64,000 nucleotides of DNA from Bacteroidota bacterium (GTDB lineage Bacteria; Bacteroidota; Bacteroidia; UBA4408), in assembly GCA_963169745.1 (NCBI GenBank), contig CAUJCU010000005.1, positions 1 through 64,000 of the forward strand, in the 5' to 3' direction. Positions 8,940 to 19,328 of the stretch are shown here, in pieces. The notes under the pieces are model-generated. The model was not told where the DNA came from, did no database searches, and saw only the letters and a program-made list of their open reading frames with translations. Made by a program: the position numbers and the translations under genes. Position 1 is the stretch's first letter. The number at the start of each line of letters is the position of its first letter.

Positions 8940-10685
8940 TTATTCAATCAGTTTTTTTTCTGTAATTTTTCTTTCTAAAAAATCACTCCCTTTCCCGGCA
9001 TTCTTTGCTTTTATCCAATAATCAAGGGCCTTACTGTTATTGTTAAGTTTATAAAAAACATCGCCTAAGTGCTCTAAAATTACAGCATTCCCCGATGCGC
9101 CATTTTCAATAGCTTTTTCAAGCCATTTTTGTGCTTCTTCATATTTCCCTTGTGCATATAAAATCCAGCCGTAAGTATCGTTATACGAAGCATTATCCCG
9201 TTCTATTTCATTTGACTTTCTTGACATCTCTTCGGCTCTATCTAGATTTACGTTGCGTAATGATAAATAATAGGCATAATTGTTTAACACATACGTATCG
9301 TTGGGGTTAATTTTTAAGGCTTCTTCATACGACTGGTCTGATAAATCCATTTGTTTGGTGCGGTAATAAGCATCTCCCAAATTGGCATAAAATTGCCCCA
9401 ATAAAGCCTTGTTGTCAATAACCAAGTTTTTCCCCTGATTTAGTACTGTTACTGCTTCTTTTGGCTTCTTTTCCTGTAAATAAGCTATTCCCGCTAGTAA
9501 ATAAAGTGATGGTTCATTAGGAAATAATTCTAACGCTTCTTGAGCCGTTTTTTCCATTTCCTGAAACTGCTGCATTTCGCTCTGTAAAATTAACAGCTGA
9601 TTCCAAATAACAAATTTACTTTTATCAAACTCTAGAGCTTTTGAAAAGTATTCTTTCGCTTTTTCCAGTTTCTTTTCACGATAATAAAAATCTCCGGCAA
9701 TACTGTATGCCTTAGCATCATTAGGATATAGCTTTATTAATTTATCGCAAAGAGCCAAACTATACGATTTCAGTTCTTCTGACTTTTCGCTGATGACATA
9801 ATAGCTTAATAAAATTTTTACCTTGGTATCAATATCTAAGCTTTCCGATTCAAAAGCTTTCCCTAAATAAATAAAGGCTTTGGGATAATCTCTTTGGTGG
9901 CGGTAGTATTCAGAAAAAGACAAATTAATAGTTGCGTTTTCGGAGTCAATTTTTAGGGCTTTTTGATATGTTTCAACTGCTTCGGTATCCATATTATTAG
10001 CTGCATATAGCTCTGCTAATACCGCATAATACTTGGCTTCTTGAGGAATTGCGGCAATCAGATTTTTTATTTCTTCAACCGCTTTGTCAAGTTTCCCCAT
10101 TCGGATATAAACCTTTTCTTTTTGTATAGAGAGCTCTTCATTTATTCCCTGTTTTTTCTCTAAATTGTTATATACCTTTATAGCTTCAAGTGGCTTATTC
10201 ATCCGTAAATAACAATCAGCATAATCATAATAATACTCCTGTCTGTTCGGGAAGTTCTCTATTAATTTCTGATATATCGAAATGGCCTCTGAAAACTTTT
10301 TGTTACGCTGCAAGGCTTCAACGTATAACAAGGCATACCATTGATTAGAAGCATTTAAATTATAGGCTTTTTTGCCAAACACCTCAGCACTCTGAAAATC
10401 ATTTACACTCAGGGCAATTTTACCAAGTTCATAAGCTGCTGCTGCATTTGTTGGATCAACTTGCAAACTCTTTTTGAACAACCTAATAGCATCTTCTGTA
10501 TTGCCTAAAAGTTTTTCTTTATTGGCATTTACAAAAAAGTAATTTTCTTCTAAATCTTGTTTACTGAAAAGCTTTTTTTCTGTCTTTTCTGTAGCAGAAG
10601 TTATTTGGGTCTTTTTGCTTGTTTTACAACCAAGCAATGTAAAAGCCAAAACAAAAGCCAAAATACTGAAAAAACCTTTTTTCAA
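8940..10685 (-). CDS. TPR-repeat lipoprotein
   Basis: A 581-residue lipoprotein (lipobox LLGC, Cys20) made almost wholly of tetratricopeptide repeats, about twelve to fourteen, for example AAAYELGKIALSVNDFQSAE and YVLNNYAYYLSLRNVNLDRA. TPR arrays are protein-protein scaffolds. Its place directly upstream of the DUF4292 lipoprotein and EnvC points to an envelope-assembly role. Partners cannot be read from the sequence. Confidence 0.85.
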   Translation of the reverse strand: MKKGFFSILAFVLAFTLLGCKTSKKTQITSATEKTEKKLFSKQDLEENYFFVNANKEKLLGNTEDAIRLFKKSLQVDPTNAAAAYELGKIALSVNDFQSAEVFGKKAYNLNASNQWYALLYVEALQRNKKFSEAISIYQKLIENFPNRQEYYYDYADCYLRMNKPLEAIKVYNNLEKKQGINEELSIQKEKVYIRMGKLDKAVEEIKNLIAAIPQEAKYYAVLAELYAANNMDTEAVETYQKALKIDSENATINLSFSEYYRHQRDYPKAFIYLGKAFESESLDIDTKVKILLSYYVISEKSEELKSYSLALCDKLIKLYPNDAKAYSIAGDFYYREKKLEKAKEYFSKALEFDKSKFVIWNQLLILQSEMQQFQEMEKTAQEALELFPNEPSLYLLAGIAYLQEKKPKEAVTVLNQGKNLVIDNKALLGQFYANLGDAYYRTKQMDLSDQSYEEALKINPNDTYVLNNYAYYLSLRNVNLDRAEEMSRKSNEIERDNASYNDTYGWILYAQGKYEEAQKWLEKAIENGASGNAVILEHLGDVFYKLNNNSKALDYWIKAKNAGKGSDFLERKITEKKLIE

Positions 10686-10744
10686 TCTTACAAGTAATTT
10701 TAATATTCGTGCTAAGTTAGGTAAATAAAACTATTGTGATGGTG

Positions 10745-11752
10745 TTAAACTTTGTAAACAGAGTAGTCGCTTATACTTAAATCAATTGCGCTTTGTTTTA
10801 CTTCTGAAAAAGCTCCCAACATACTATTTTCTGCTATCGTATTTTCAATAACCACATTTTGCTGTACAATGCTGTTGCGAATATTAGAGTTCGTTATTTG
10901 AGTATTATCCCCAATTGAGGCATAAGGGCCAATTATTGAGTTTTCTAGAACTACATTTTTACCTATATAGCAGGGCTCAATAACCAAAGAGTTACGGCTA
11001 ACCAGCAAGGCCTTATTGTTTGACTCGGTATGGTCAAATGATAAAATGCGAGCGTTTGTATATACGGTAGCATCTTTGTTTCCACAATCAAGCCATTCTG
11101 TAATCTTTCCGGGCGAAAAATTAGCTCCTTTTTGCTTCATATTTTCTAAAGCATTAGTGAGCTGAAACTCTCCTTTTTCTTTAATATTATGGTCTAACAA
11201 ATACTGTAATTCATTTTTAAGCGTATCTCCGTCTTTAAAGTAATAAATACCTATTATGGCTAAATCGGAAACAAAAGTTTGCGGCTTTTCAACAAAGTCG
11301 GTAATGATATTTTGTTCATTCACTTTTACGACACCAAACATGCGAGGGTCATCAATTTTTTGCACCCAAATAATTCCATCGTGCTGTGCCGTTTCAATTT
11401 TAAAATCGGCTTTAAATAGGGTATCGGCAAAGGCCACAATAACCTTACCGGTTAATGCACTTTGAGCACACATAATAGCATGTGCTGTTCCTAGGGCTTC
11501 TTTCTGATAATGAATGGTTCCTTTGGCGCCAAGGCTTTCAGCAATAGTAATTAGTTTTTGTTCGGTCTCCTTGCCAAAATCTCCAATAACAAAGGCTATT
11601 TCATCTATTTTTTCGTCAATAACTTTAGCAATATCTTCAACTAAGCGTTGTACAATTGGTTTTCCGGCTACTTGAATTAATGGTTTTGGAACTGTTAAGG
11701 TATGTGGGCGCATTCTTTTGCCCATTCCGGCCATTGGAACTATTATTTTCAT
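10745..11752 (-). CDS. Sugar-phosphate nucleotidyltransferase (RmlA/GlmU-type)
   Basis: A 335-residue enzyme that should transfer a nucleotide to a sugar 1-phosphate. The N-terminal signature is PMAGMGKRMRPHTLTVPKPL, with the GxGxRxxP loop and the sugar-binding Lys-Pro. Further marks are FADTLF (metal-binding Asp region), FVEKP and GEFQLTNALE. The C-terminal 90 residues show hexapeptide-like repeats (left-handed helix) such as NSIIGPYASIGDN. There is no complete acetyltransferase domain as in GlmU. It lies between dut and the TPR gene in a same-strand run. The sugar is not determined. Confidence 0.85.
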   Translation of the reverse strand: MKIIVPMAGMGKRMRPHTLTVPKPLIQVAGKPIVQRLVEDIAKVIDEKIDEIAFVIGDFGKETEQKLITIAESLGAKGTIHYQKEALGTAHAIMCAQSALTGKVIVAFADTLFKADFKIETAQHDGIIWVQKIDDPRMFGVVKVNEQNIITDFVEKPQTFVSDLAIIGIYYFKDGDTLKNELQYLLDHNIKEKGEFQLTNALENMKQKGANFSPGKITEWLDCGNKDATVYTNARILSFDHTESNNKALLVSRNSLVIEPCYIGKNVVLENSIIGPYASIGDNTQITNSNIRNSIVQQNVVIENTIAENSMLGAFSEVKQSAIDLSISDYSVYKV

Positions 11753-11766
11753 AGGTTGTTGTTTTT

Positions 11767-12201
11767 CTATTTAGAACCAGTATGACCAAAGCCACCTGCT
11801 CCTCTTTCTGTTTGTGATAGCTGCTCAATAGCTGTCCATGTTATTTTCTCAAAACGGCTAATAACCATTTGAGCAATACGGTCGCCATTATTAATTTCAA
11901 AATTTGTGTCTGATAAATTTACAAGCAATACTTTAATTTCTCCCCGATAGTCGGCATCAATAGTGCCCGGGCTGTTAAGCACAGTAACTCCATGTTTAAA
12001 AGCTATGCCGCTTCGGGGTCTAACTTGCGCCTCTAACCCTTCTGTCAATTCCATAAATAGCCCTGTAGAAACAAGCACTCTTTGCATAGGTTTTAACGTT
12101 AGTGGCTCCGATAGATAAGCCCTTAAGTCCATTCCTGCTGAAAGGAGTGTTTCATAAGCCGGCAAAGGATTAGATGACTTATTTGTTATCTTAATATTCA
12201 T
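11767..12201 (-). CDS. dut: dUTP diphosphatase
   Basis: A 144-residue trimeric dUTPase, which removes dUTP and supplies dUMP for thymidylate. All five family motifs are visible: [39 protein letters not shown] and the C-terminal [10 protein letters not shown] that closes over the active site. An upstream in-frame ATG would add seven residues (MHANFIA). I prefer the start at MNIKI because dUTPases begin there and a good promoter lies just upstream. Confidence 0.95.
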   Translation of the reverse strand: MNIKITNKSSNPLPAYETLLSAGMDLRAYLSEPLTLKPMQRVLVSTGLFMELTEGLEAQVRPRSGIAFKHGVTVLNSPGTIDADYRGEIKVLLVNLSDTNFEINNGDRIAQMVISRFEKITWTAIEQLSQTERGAGGFGHTGSK

Positions 12202-12219
12202 CGCTATAAAATTAGCGTG

Positions 12220-12251
12220 CAAAGGTAAAAAAATTACTTTAATCTTACAAT
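12220..12251 (-). promoter_or_regulatory. Candidate promoter of the dut-led envelope operon
   Basis: The minus strand has TACCTTTG at 12227-12220 (perfect TAnnTTTG) with ATTG, one base off TTTG, exactly 20 bases upstream at 12251-12248. The -7 box ends 18 bp before the dut ATG. This is the best promoter match I found in the window. Confidence 0.5.
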
Positions 12252-12285
12252 TTACCTGAATATCAAGAAAAAAATCAACCTTTTA

Positions 12286-15200
12286 TTAGCGTACTAAGGT
12301 AATATTCCCTTTAATTTCGTCAAATGAGCCATCATACTTTTCGTACTTTAAGTAAAAAGTATAAACGCCCGGCACCACAGGTTTGTCGTTAAAAGTACCG
12401 TTCCAACCAACTTTTTGGTCAGATGTAGTAAATACGATTAAGCCCCAACGATCATATACGTTTAAAGTAAATTCTTTAATACCCACTCCTCTTACAAATA
12501 AATCATCGTTAACCCCGTCAAAATTAGGAGAAAAGGCTGTTGGAATAAATATACTAAACTCGTTGCTCACATATATTTTTAGCGTATCATATCCTACACA
12601 GCCCGTTTTTAAATCTGTAACCGTTAAATAATAATCTATTGATTCGTTAGGACTGGCATCTGTACTTTCACAAATATCACATACCAAAGCGGTAGCAGGT
12701 TCCCATAAAAACTGTGGGTTAATTGCATTTGTAACACCGGTAAGAACAGTACTCTGTCCGTTAATTATAGTATCTGTTGCAGCTGTAGCATTTACTGTAG
12801 GGGGCAAAGCAACATGTATGGGTAACCCGCTCGAGGTAACGGTATTGCTTCCGTTAATACACGGATAATTTGAGCTCATAATGACCGTAACAATATCACC
12901 ATCAAAAAATAAACCATCGGTATAAACAGGATTAGCTCCTGATTGCACTGCTACTCCATTAACCTGGAAACTAAACTGAGGGTTTGTACCTCCAAAAACA
13001 GGATTGGCTGTAATGCTTATTGGTTTACCAATACAAGCTGTGGCAGGTTCAGCAGATAAGGTTACTGCAGGTGTAGCATTGTTCATAACATTAACAGTAA
13101 TTGTATTAGACGTAACCACGGTAGGGTTAGCGCAAGCTACTGTTGATGTTACCTGAAAAGAAATTACGGCATTTCCGGTTAGTGTATTCGAGCTGTAGTT
13201 CAATGAAGTTTCTCCTGCAATAGGTGCTCCATTCATCATCCACTGCATGCCCGGATTGGTACCGGCATCATTAACAATTGCTGAAAAAGAAATTAATGTT
13301 CCCTGACACACATTAACGTCTGTAGAAGTAATTGTTGCAACCGGTGATACTGATGGGTTAACAATAACTACAATTTCGGTACGTGGGCTTTCGCAGCCAT
13401 TTACAGACTGACTAACGTAATAGCTGGTGGTACCATCAATAGCTGTTGAAGGAGTAAGGGTTGGAACCCCGGTGCCTCCCGTTGGGCTTGTGTACCAAAC
13501 TAAACCTGTTCCACTTGCTGTAAGTGGGCTTGCAACAGCTCCTTGGCAGTATGAAACGGGGCTTACCACTGATGGAGCATTCGGCTGTGCACTCACAATA
13601 ACGTCAATTTGTGCGGTTAAACTTTCACAGCCGCCTTGCGTTTGAGTAACATAATAAGACGTTGTTCCGGCTACTGATGTTGTTGGAATAGGTGCAGTGG
13701 CACTTCCAGAGCCTCCCAAAACGGTGTACCAAAGAAGCCCGGTTCCGGTTGCTGTTAATGCCACTGCAGTTGATCCTATGCAGTAAGTTACAGGCGATAC
13801 AACAGTTGGAGCAGGCGGTGCAGAAGTATTTGTAATTTGAATTGGAGCAGAAGATGCAGTACAGCCTTGCCCATCAGTAATCGTAAGGGTATAAGTTCCA
13901 GCTCCCTGATTACTTAAATTAGCTGTACTTGTGCTGGTGCTTACAACTGTTCCTAAGGCATCTGTCCAGGTATAGGTTAATGTGCCTGTACCGGTAGCAC
14001 TTAAGCCACCAATAGCCCCGTTGGTTTGTCCGCAACTATTTGGTGAAACGTTTGGTGTTCCTGAAATTACCGGAATGGCATTAATTTGAATCGTGATTTG
14101 TGCCCGTGTGCTCTCGCAGCTTCCAGTTGATTGTGAAACATAGTAGCTTGTATTTCCTGCAATGGCTGTTGATGGAACTGGTGCAGTAGCACTTCCGGTA
14201 CCTCCTGTAGGAGTGGTGTACCACAATAAATTATTGCCCGTAGCGGTTAAGGCTGTTGCTGTTGCTCCTTGACAATAGTTAATGGGCGATACAACAGAAG
14301 GAGCTGCCGGTGTAGCCGTTACAATAACATCTATTTGCGAAGCAGGACTTTCGCAACCACTTGCTGTTTGAGTAACATAGTAACTTGTTGTACCTGCAAC
14401 AGCAGTTGTAGGAGTAGGAGCTGTGGCACTTCCTGTGCCTCCGGGAACTAAGTACCAAAGTAAACTTACACCGGTAGCAGATAATTGAGTTGCAACATCG
14501 CCCTCACAATAATTTACAGGCGACACAACGGTTGGTGCTGAAGGTCCTGTATTGTTGGTAATTTGTGCCACACTTGAGGTAACACTACAGCCTTGTGCAT
14601 CGGTAACTGTTAGTGTATAAGACCCGGCAGGCTGGTTGCTTAAATCAGCATTTAATGTACTGGTGCTAACTACCACCATGGCCGCATTTGTCCAGGTATA
14701 GGTTAAAGTCCCGGTTCCTGTAGCGCTATAACCTGTAACCCCACCTGTGTTAACGCCACAATTACTCGGAGTAATAGTAGGAGTGCCGGAAATAACCGGA
14801 TTAGGATTTACCTGAACTGTAATTTGTGCTCGAGAGCTTTCACAGCCTCCAATTGTTTGCGAAACATAATAACTTGTGCTTCCAGTTGTAGCTGTTGATG
14901 GGGTTGGGGCAGTAGCACTCCCTGTGCCTCCCGTTGGGACAGTGTACCACAATAAACTGCTTCCTGTAGCAGTTAGCGCATTAGGCGTTGATCCTTGACA
15001 TAAATTTACCGGTGTACTAACTGTTGGAGGCGATGGAGCTGCTGTAACAATAACATCAATTTGTGCCCTTACACTTTCGCAACCACTAACTGTTTGTGAA
15101 ACATAGTAACTTGTGGTGCCGGGTGCTCCTGTTGATGGAACGGGAGCCGTGGCACTTCCTGTGCCTCCCGAAGGGGTGGTGTACCAAAGTAAATTGCTCC

Positions 15201-17502
15201 CTACTGCTGTGAGCGCAACCGCTGTAGCACCTTGACAATAATTAACCGGAGAGCTTACTACTGGTGCAGCAGGAGGTGCCGCTGAATTAATAACTACAGG
15301 TCCATAACTGTTCGTGCATCCGTTAGCATCTGTAACAGTTAACGTGTAACTGCCAGCCGGTTGATTGTTAAGATCGGCATTTAAATTGCTCGTGCTAACC
15401 ACGGCCGGAACTGAATTATACCAAGTAAAGGTAAAAGGTAATGAACCACTCGCAGTTAACCCACTAATTGACCCATCTGATCCTCCGCATGAAGCCGGGG
15501 TGGCACTTGCTCCACCACCAAAAGTAGGATAAGCGTTAACAATAACATCAATTTGTGCTCTTGGGCTTTCGCATCCACCAATTGTTTGAGACACGTAATA
15601 ACTTACTGTGCCCGGGGTGCCCGTTGATGGTGTAGGAGCTCCCGTAGGTGTACCTCCTACCGGAACGGTGTACCACTGTAAGCTTGAACCTATAGCCGTT
15701 AATACACTTGCTGTGGCATTTTGACAATAACTAACAGGGCTGGTAACAGTAGGTGGAGCAGGTGGTGGCGTTATAGTTACGGCTTTCGAGGCTGTAGCTG
15801 TTTGTCCACAGGCATCGGTAACTATACAGTATATGGTGTAAGGACCGGCCGTAGGGAAATTGATATTTGCTGTGTTTCCGGTACCTACCGATGGAGTTCC
15901 TGATGGTGATAAACTCCAGTTTACGGAGTAAGGAGGAACACCATACTGAGTGCCTAACAAGGTAGTTGAGATATTGCCTCCTTGACATATCGTTGTTGTT
16001 GAAACATTAAATTGATTGGGGGCAGGGTTCGTAAAAGAAACGGTTTGACCCTGAATGGTAATCGTCCATGGGCTGGCTGCTCCAATACAGTTTCCATTAC
16101 ATCCGGTAACTCCCCAGCAGGACCGGTAAAATTTGAGCCCGAAAGTTAATGATTGTGGTGAACAAGAGGGTAACGGTAAACAGGTGTTTAGTTCATTATA
16201 AACAGAAATTCCGGTTCCATAGCAAGTTCCCGAAAAGAAAGGATCATTACAAAACCAGTAATACCCTGTTTGGTTAGGGCTTATACAGCTTCCTAAAGTT
16301 ATACGCATAGCGCCATCGGCCATCACGCAAATACCCTGCGCTATGTAATCAAAATCAAATAATATATCGGTAAAAGTAGCAGCAGTTGGTGTGTTTACAT
16401 TTAAGGAGTAATCACAAGAGTTCGTAAAATCACATGTTGCATTATAACGCGAACCGGTTATTGCTCCTTGTGCTAATGTGTTAGAGCTGCTTACTAAAGG
16501 ATCAATAATTACCGTTCCTTGACTTAATGCATGGCGCAACCAGTTTTGTGTTATTACAATTCCTATTTTATTTTGGTGAATCTGATATTCAGGCAAATAA
16601 AAAGTTTCCTTAACCTTATTTTCAACATAAGCAATGGCCTCACCAACTTCAACTATAGGTTTATTGTTTGTAGATTTAAAAATAACTTTTCCGGCTCCTG
16701 TTGATTGATCAGAAAAATCTTTAAACTGCATAAAGGCATCAGAAGTATTAAGTTCAAAAGCATCTTTTAAAATAAACCCCTTATAAGAGCCCTGAGGCAT
16801 TGAGTGCACAATAAAACTAGTTTTAATTGAACCTCGTAAAACCATCATCGTTGCATCTATTCCCGTAAATATGTCTTTTACATACACCCCGTCATCTCCT
16901 ACAGTAAACTGATTCCATGAAGCTACAGCAATACGTGTTTCGCTGTTATCATCGTTTATCCCATAAAGCTCCCAGCGGTTAAAAGTTACCTTTCCATCTG
17001 GAGTATTGATATATGTAAATCCATCTTGAGTACTTATTCCAACTGGTTCCGGTTGTCTTTCAGCTTCGTAAACACCCTTACCAAGACTTTGCAAATGAGG
17101 GTTAATCGTTAGCCACTGATTCCCTTTTTTAAAATGCAAATCGCCCACCGACTTTTGAATAAAAAACTCACTTGGCTTTTGTGGATTAATATAATATCGC
17201 GAATCAACTTCACGTTTATTTAAAACTTCAACCAAATCTCCTTTGGGTGCATTATAAGCATGTACACCGTATTCTGGATGTTGTTTGAATTCGGGATTGA
17301 ATAATGCCCAGCTATCTTGAAACTGACTAACTTGAACTTTTGAAAGCGAAGTAAAATTTTGCTTATGCGAAGTCATTTGTTGATTTTGAACATTAACAAA
17401 AGCCGCTTTTTGTGCCCATGTTGAAGTATTCAAAAAGCTCAAAAAAATTAAATATAGGAGCGATTTGAGTCCTGTTTTTTTATACGAGAAAGATAGATTC
17501 AT
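12286..17502 (-). CDS. Giant secreted repeat protein with T9SS type B (gliding-motility) C-terminal domain
   Basis: A 1738-residue cell-surface protein. The signal peptide (about 1-30, ending NTSTWAQ) is followed by a beta-rich head (about 35-500) rich in Cys near 380-475. The middle is a regular array of seven Ig-like units (pattern SPVxYCQG...LLWYT...SYYVSQ...GCES) and three SprB-like units (ending TLTVTDxxGC). Further Ig-like domains follow. The last 90 residues are the type B sorting domain (IPTAFSPNFDGVNDDLFV ... YDRWG ... WNGTFNDKPV). Such proteins are exported by T9SS and serve as adhesins or gliding surface proteins. A weak -7 box (TAGATTTG) lies 24 bp before the start. Confidence 0.9.
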   Translation of the reverse strand: MNLSFSYKKTGLKSLLYLIFLSFLNTSTWAQKAAFVNVQNQQMTSHKQNFTSLSKVQVSQFQDSWALFNPEFKQHPEYGVHAYNAPKGDLVEVLNKREVDSRYYINPQKPSEFFIQKSVGDLHFKKGNQWLTINPHLQSLGKGVYEAERQPEPVGISTQDGFTYINTPDGKVTFNRWELYGINDDNSETRIAVASWNQFTVGDDGVYVKDIFTGIDATMMVLRGSIKTSFIVHSMPQGSYKGFILKDAFELNTSDAFMQFKDFSDQSTGAGKVIFKSTNNKPIVEVGEAIAYVENKVKETFYLPEYQIHQNKIGIVITQNWLRHALSQGTVIIDPLVSSSNTLAQGAITGSRYNATCDFTNSCDYSLNVNTPTAATFTDILFDFDYIAQGICVMADGAMRITLGSCISPNQTGYYWFCNDPFFSGTCYGTGISVYNELNTCLPLPSCSPQSLTFGLKFYRSCWGVTGCNGNCIGAASPWTITIQGQTVSFTNPAPNQFNVSTTTICQGGNISTTLLGTQYGVPPYSVNWSLSPSGTPSVGTGNTANINFPTAGPYTIYCIVTDACGQTATASKAVTITPPPAPPTVTSPVSYCQNATASVLTAIGSSLQWYTVPVGGTPTGAPTPSTGTPGTVSYYVSQTIGGCESPRAQIDVIVNAYPTFGGGASATPASCGGSDGSISGLTASGSLPFTFTWYNSVPAVVSTSNLNADLNNQPAGSYTLTVTDANGCTNSYGPVVINSAAPPAAPVVSSPVNYCQGATAVALTAVGSNLLWYTTPSGGTGSATAPVPSTGAPGTTSYYVSQTVSGCESVRAQIDVIVTAAPSPPTVSTPVNLCQGSTPNALTATGSSLLWYTVPTGGTGSATAPTPSTATTGSTSYYVSQTIGGCESSRAQITVQVNPNPVISGTPTITPSNCGVNTGGVTGYSATGTGTLTYTWTNAAMVVVSTSTLNADLSNQPAGSYTLTVTDAQGCSVTSSVAQITNNTGPSAPTVVSPVNYCEGDVATQLSATGVSLLWYLVPGGTGSATAPTPTTAVAGTTSYYVTQTASGCESPASQIDVIVTATPAAPSVVSPINYCQGATATALTATGNNLLWYTTPTGGTGSATAPVPSTAIAGNTSYYVSQSTGSCESTRAQITIQINAIPVISGTPNVSPNSCGQTNGAIGGLSATGTGTLTYTWTDALGTVVSTSTSTANLSNQGAGTYTLTITDGQGCTASSAPIQITNTSAPPAPTVVSPVTYCIGSTAVALTATGTGLLWYTVLGGSGSATAPIPTTSVAGTTSYYVTQTQGGCESLTAQIDVIVSAQPNAPSVVSPVSYCQGAVASPLTASGTGLVWYTSPTGGTGVPTLTPSTAIDGTTSYYVSQSVNGCESPRTEIVVIVNPSVSPVATITSTDVNVCQGTLISFSAIVNDAGTNPGMQWMMNGAPIAGETSLNYSSNTLTGNAVISFQVTSTVACANPTVVTSNTITVNVMNNATPAVTLSAEPATACIGKPISITANPVFGGTNPQFSFQVNGVAVQSGANPVYTDGLFFDGDIVTVIMSSNYPCINGSNTVTSSGLPIHVALPPTVNATAATDTIINGQSTVLTGVTNAINPQFLWEPATALVCDICESTDASPNESIDYYLTVTDLKTGCVGYDTLKIYVSNEFSIFIPTAFSPNFDGVNDDLFVRGVGIKEFTLNVYDRWGLIVFTTSDQKVGWNGTFNDKPVVPGVYTFYLKYEKYDGSFDEIKGNITLVR
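13363..15756 (-). repeat. Coding tandem array of Ig-like and SprB-like units
   Basis: DNA-level repeats inside the giant type B protein gene. Protein units run in the order Ig, SprB, Ig, Ig, SprB, Ig, Ig, SprB, Ig, Ig, giving an Ig-Ig-SprB super-unit. Each Ig unit is about 80 residues and nearly identical segments recur (for example TGGTGSATAP). Confidence 0.75.
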
Positions 17503-17525
17503 GTTTTTTTAGATAAAAAAGCTAT

Positions 17526-17533
17526 CAAATCTA
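17526..17533 (-). promoter_or_regulatory. Candidate -7 box for the giant type B protein
   Basis: The minus strand reads TAGATTTG, a full match to TAnnTTTG, 24 bp before the ATG. No convincing -33 box is seen. Confidence 0.3.
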
Positions 17534-17567
17534 TTAAAAATATTGTTAAATATTCTTGTTTTTAGAA

Positions 17568-19307
17568 TTATTTTAGCATAGCCTCCGAAATATATTTTAC
17601 CGGGGCGCTTCCAAAACCTAAAAATTTTTCATGAAATTTTTTCAATTCAAATTTGTCTCCCTCTTTATTTTTCAAGGCTTCGCGCAAAGTATAAATTTCT
17701 GTAAATCCGGTAAAATAGCTGCATAACTGTACCTGTGTTAAACTGGCTCTTTTGTACTTTCCTTTCGCTTCAGCCTCTTGTTGAAAAGCTTCATCTATCA
17801 AGAGATGCATAGCCTCTTGATAACTCATGTTATTTATATGCAAACTATAATCCAAGATGGTGTTACAAACAGAGCGCAAATGCCACTTATAGTACATCAA
17901 CCACATTTCGGGAGCATTATTTCCATATCCGTTTTCAAGCATCATTTTTTCGGTATAAACAGCCCAACCCTCAATCATAGCGCCATTGCCCAATATAGCC
18001 TTAATTAGGCTTGGAGCCTTATTGCTGTAAACCAATTGTGTGTAGTGACCGGGTATAGCCTCATGTATATTTAGTATTTGTAATATATAATTATTGTATT
18101 CGCGCAAATAACTCTCAGCCTCTGCTGCGCTATATGAGGCAAGGCTGCCTACGTTGTAATAGGTATTGCCATTTTTGTCGTAGGGGCCGGGCGATGAAAT
18201 AGATGCTCCGGCTACTCCCTGCATATATGCGGGTTCCTTACGAACAACAAGCGGTTTTGAAGGATCAATATAGAGTAAGTCTTTGTTTTTTACAAAGGTG
18301 ACTAATTCCGGTATTTGTTTTTCAATTTCTGTTTGAAAAGAATCACGACTAACATGCTGTAACGAAAGTTTATCAATCATTTTACGAATAGTCCCTAAAG
18401 TATCTCCCGGCATTTTCTCTTGTTTAAAATACAAAGGCCACAACTGCGTACTTAGTGCATACATTTCTTGATGCAATTCTTTTTTGCGCTGTAAGGCTTT
18501 TTCATAAATTTCTGATGCCGAATATTGGGATTGAATATCGAGTTCAAATTTTTTGCTAAACCACTCTTTACCTATGCTAAACGGACGAGGATGCTCATTT
18601 TTTAGATTTTTTAAAAAATCAACAAAAGCAGTAATGCTACCTATTGCCGTTTTGCATTTTTGCTCCATATCTTCTTTTTCTGTGGCACTTAATGAACTTT
18701 GTTTTATGGCCTTAAGAATGTCGGTGTCGAATACACTAATAGATCCCGTTATTTGATCAATAGCCAAAGCCGTATGTTCACGAGTAGGATTATTTATGTT
18801 TTTTGATGCGGCTTCGTAATAGGCCGGTATCTTTTGTATTTTAAGGGCTATATTTTTTAACCGCTCTTCGAGCGTTAGCTGAGAAGAATTTAATATTTCT
18901 GAAAAAGCTCCGCCTAAATTATATACCGATGGATCCCAAGTATCACTCCTAAATACTTGAGCATACCAAAGTGTGCTTTCTAAAACATTTTTAATCAAAT
19001 AATAATCTGTTTTATTATTTATTGTAAGGGCACTTAGATTAAATTTTGAGAGCGAGTCGGTGTAAGCTCGGCAAAACTGTATAGAAGCGTCTCTTTCTGC
19101 TTCATTAGGAATAGTCAGCACACTATCATACTTATGAAATCCCACACTGCTGGCCCATCCCGGATACTTTGCCCAAAGTGCTTCAATAAAGTGTTCTTTA
19201 AAAGCCTCAAAACGCACCTCTTCATTTTGAGTCCGACTTTCATTTTTGGGACTATTACATGCGCCTACTAATACTATGAGGCATAAAATAGGAGTAATTT
19301 TTCTCAT
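17568..19307 (-). CDS. DUF885 family lipoprotein (putative zinc peptidase)
   Basis: A 579-residue lipoprotein with the lipobox LVGAC (Cys17). The DUF885 signature HEAIPGH is present (in ILNIHEAIPGHYTQLVY, about residue 425), followed by GWAVYTEKMMLE. These His/Glu residues form an M3/M32-like metal site, so a periplasmic or surface peptidase is likely. Substrate unknown. It starts 21 bp after yidD and is probably co-transcribed with it. Confidence 0.85.
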   Translation of the reverse strand: MRKITPILCLIVLVGACNSPKNESRTQNEEVRFEAFKEHFIEALWAKYPGWASSVGFHKYDSVLTIPNEAERDASIQFCRAYTDSLSKFNLSALTINNKTDYYLIKNVLESTLWYAQVFRSDTWDPSVYNLGGAFSEILNSSQLTLEERLKNIALKIQKIPAYYEAASKNINNPTREHTALAIDQITGSISVFDTDILKAIKQSSLSATEKEDMEQKCKTAIGSITAFVDFLKNLKNEHPRPFSIGKEWFSKKFELDIQSQYSASEIYEKALQRKKELHQEMYALSTQLWPLYFKQEKMPGDTLGTIRKMIDKLSLQHVSRDSFQTEIEKQIPELVTFVKNKDLLYIDPSKPLVVRKEPAYMQGVAGASISSPGPYDKNGNTYYNVGSLASYSAAEAESYLREYNNYILQILNIHEAIPGHYTQLVYSNKAPSLIKAILGNGAMIEGWAVYTEKMMLENGYGNNAPEMWLMYYKWHLRSVCNTILDYSLHINNMSYQEAMHLLIDEAFQQEAEAKGKYKRASLTQVQLCSYFTGFTEIYTLREALKNKEGDKFELKKFHEKFLGFGSAPVKYISEAMLK

Positions 19308-19328
19308 GATTTTTATAGATTTTAAATT

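Noticed and set aside
12286-17502. Dense regular repeats resembling a CRISPR array
   Set aside because: Units are about 240 bp, coding, and lack unique spacers. They are protein domain repeats.
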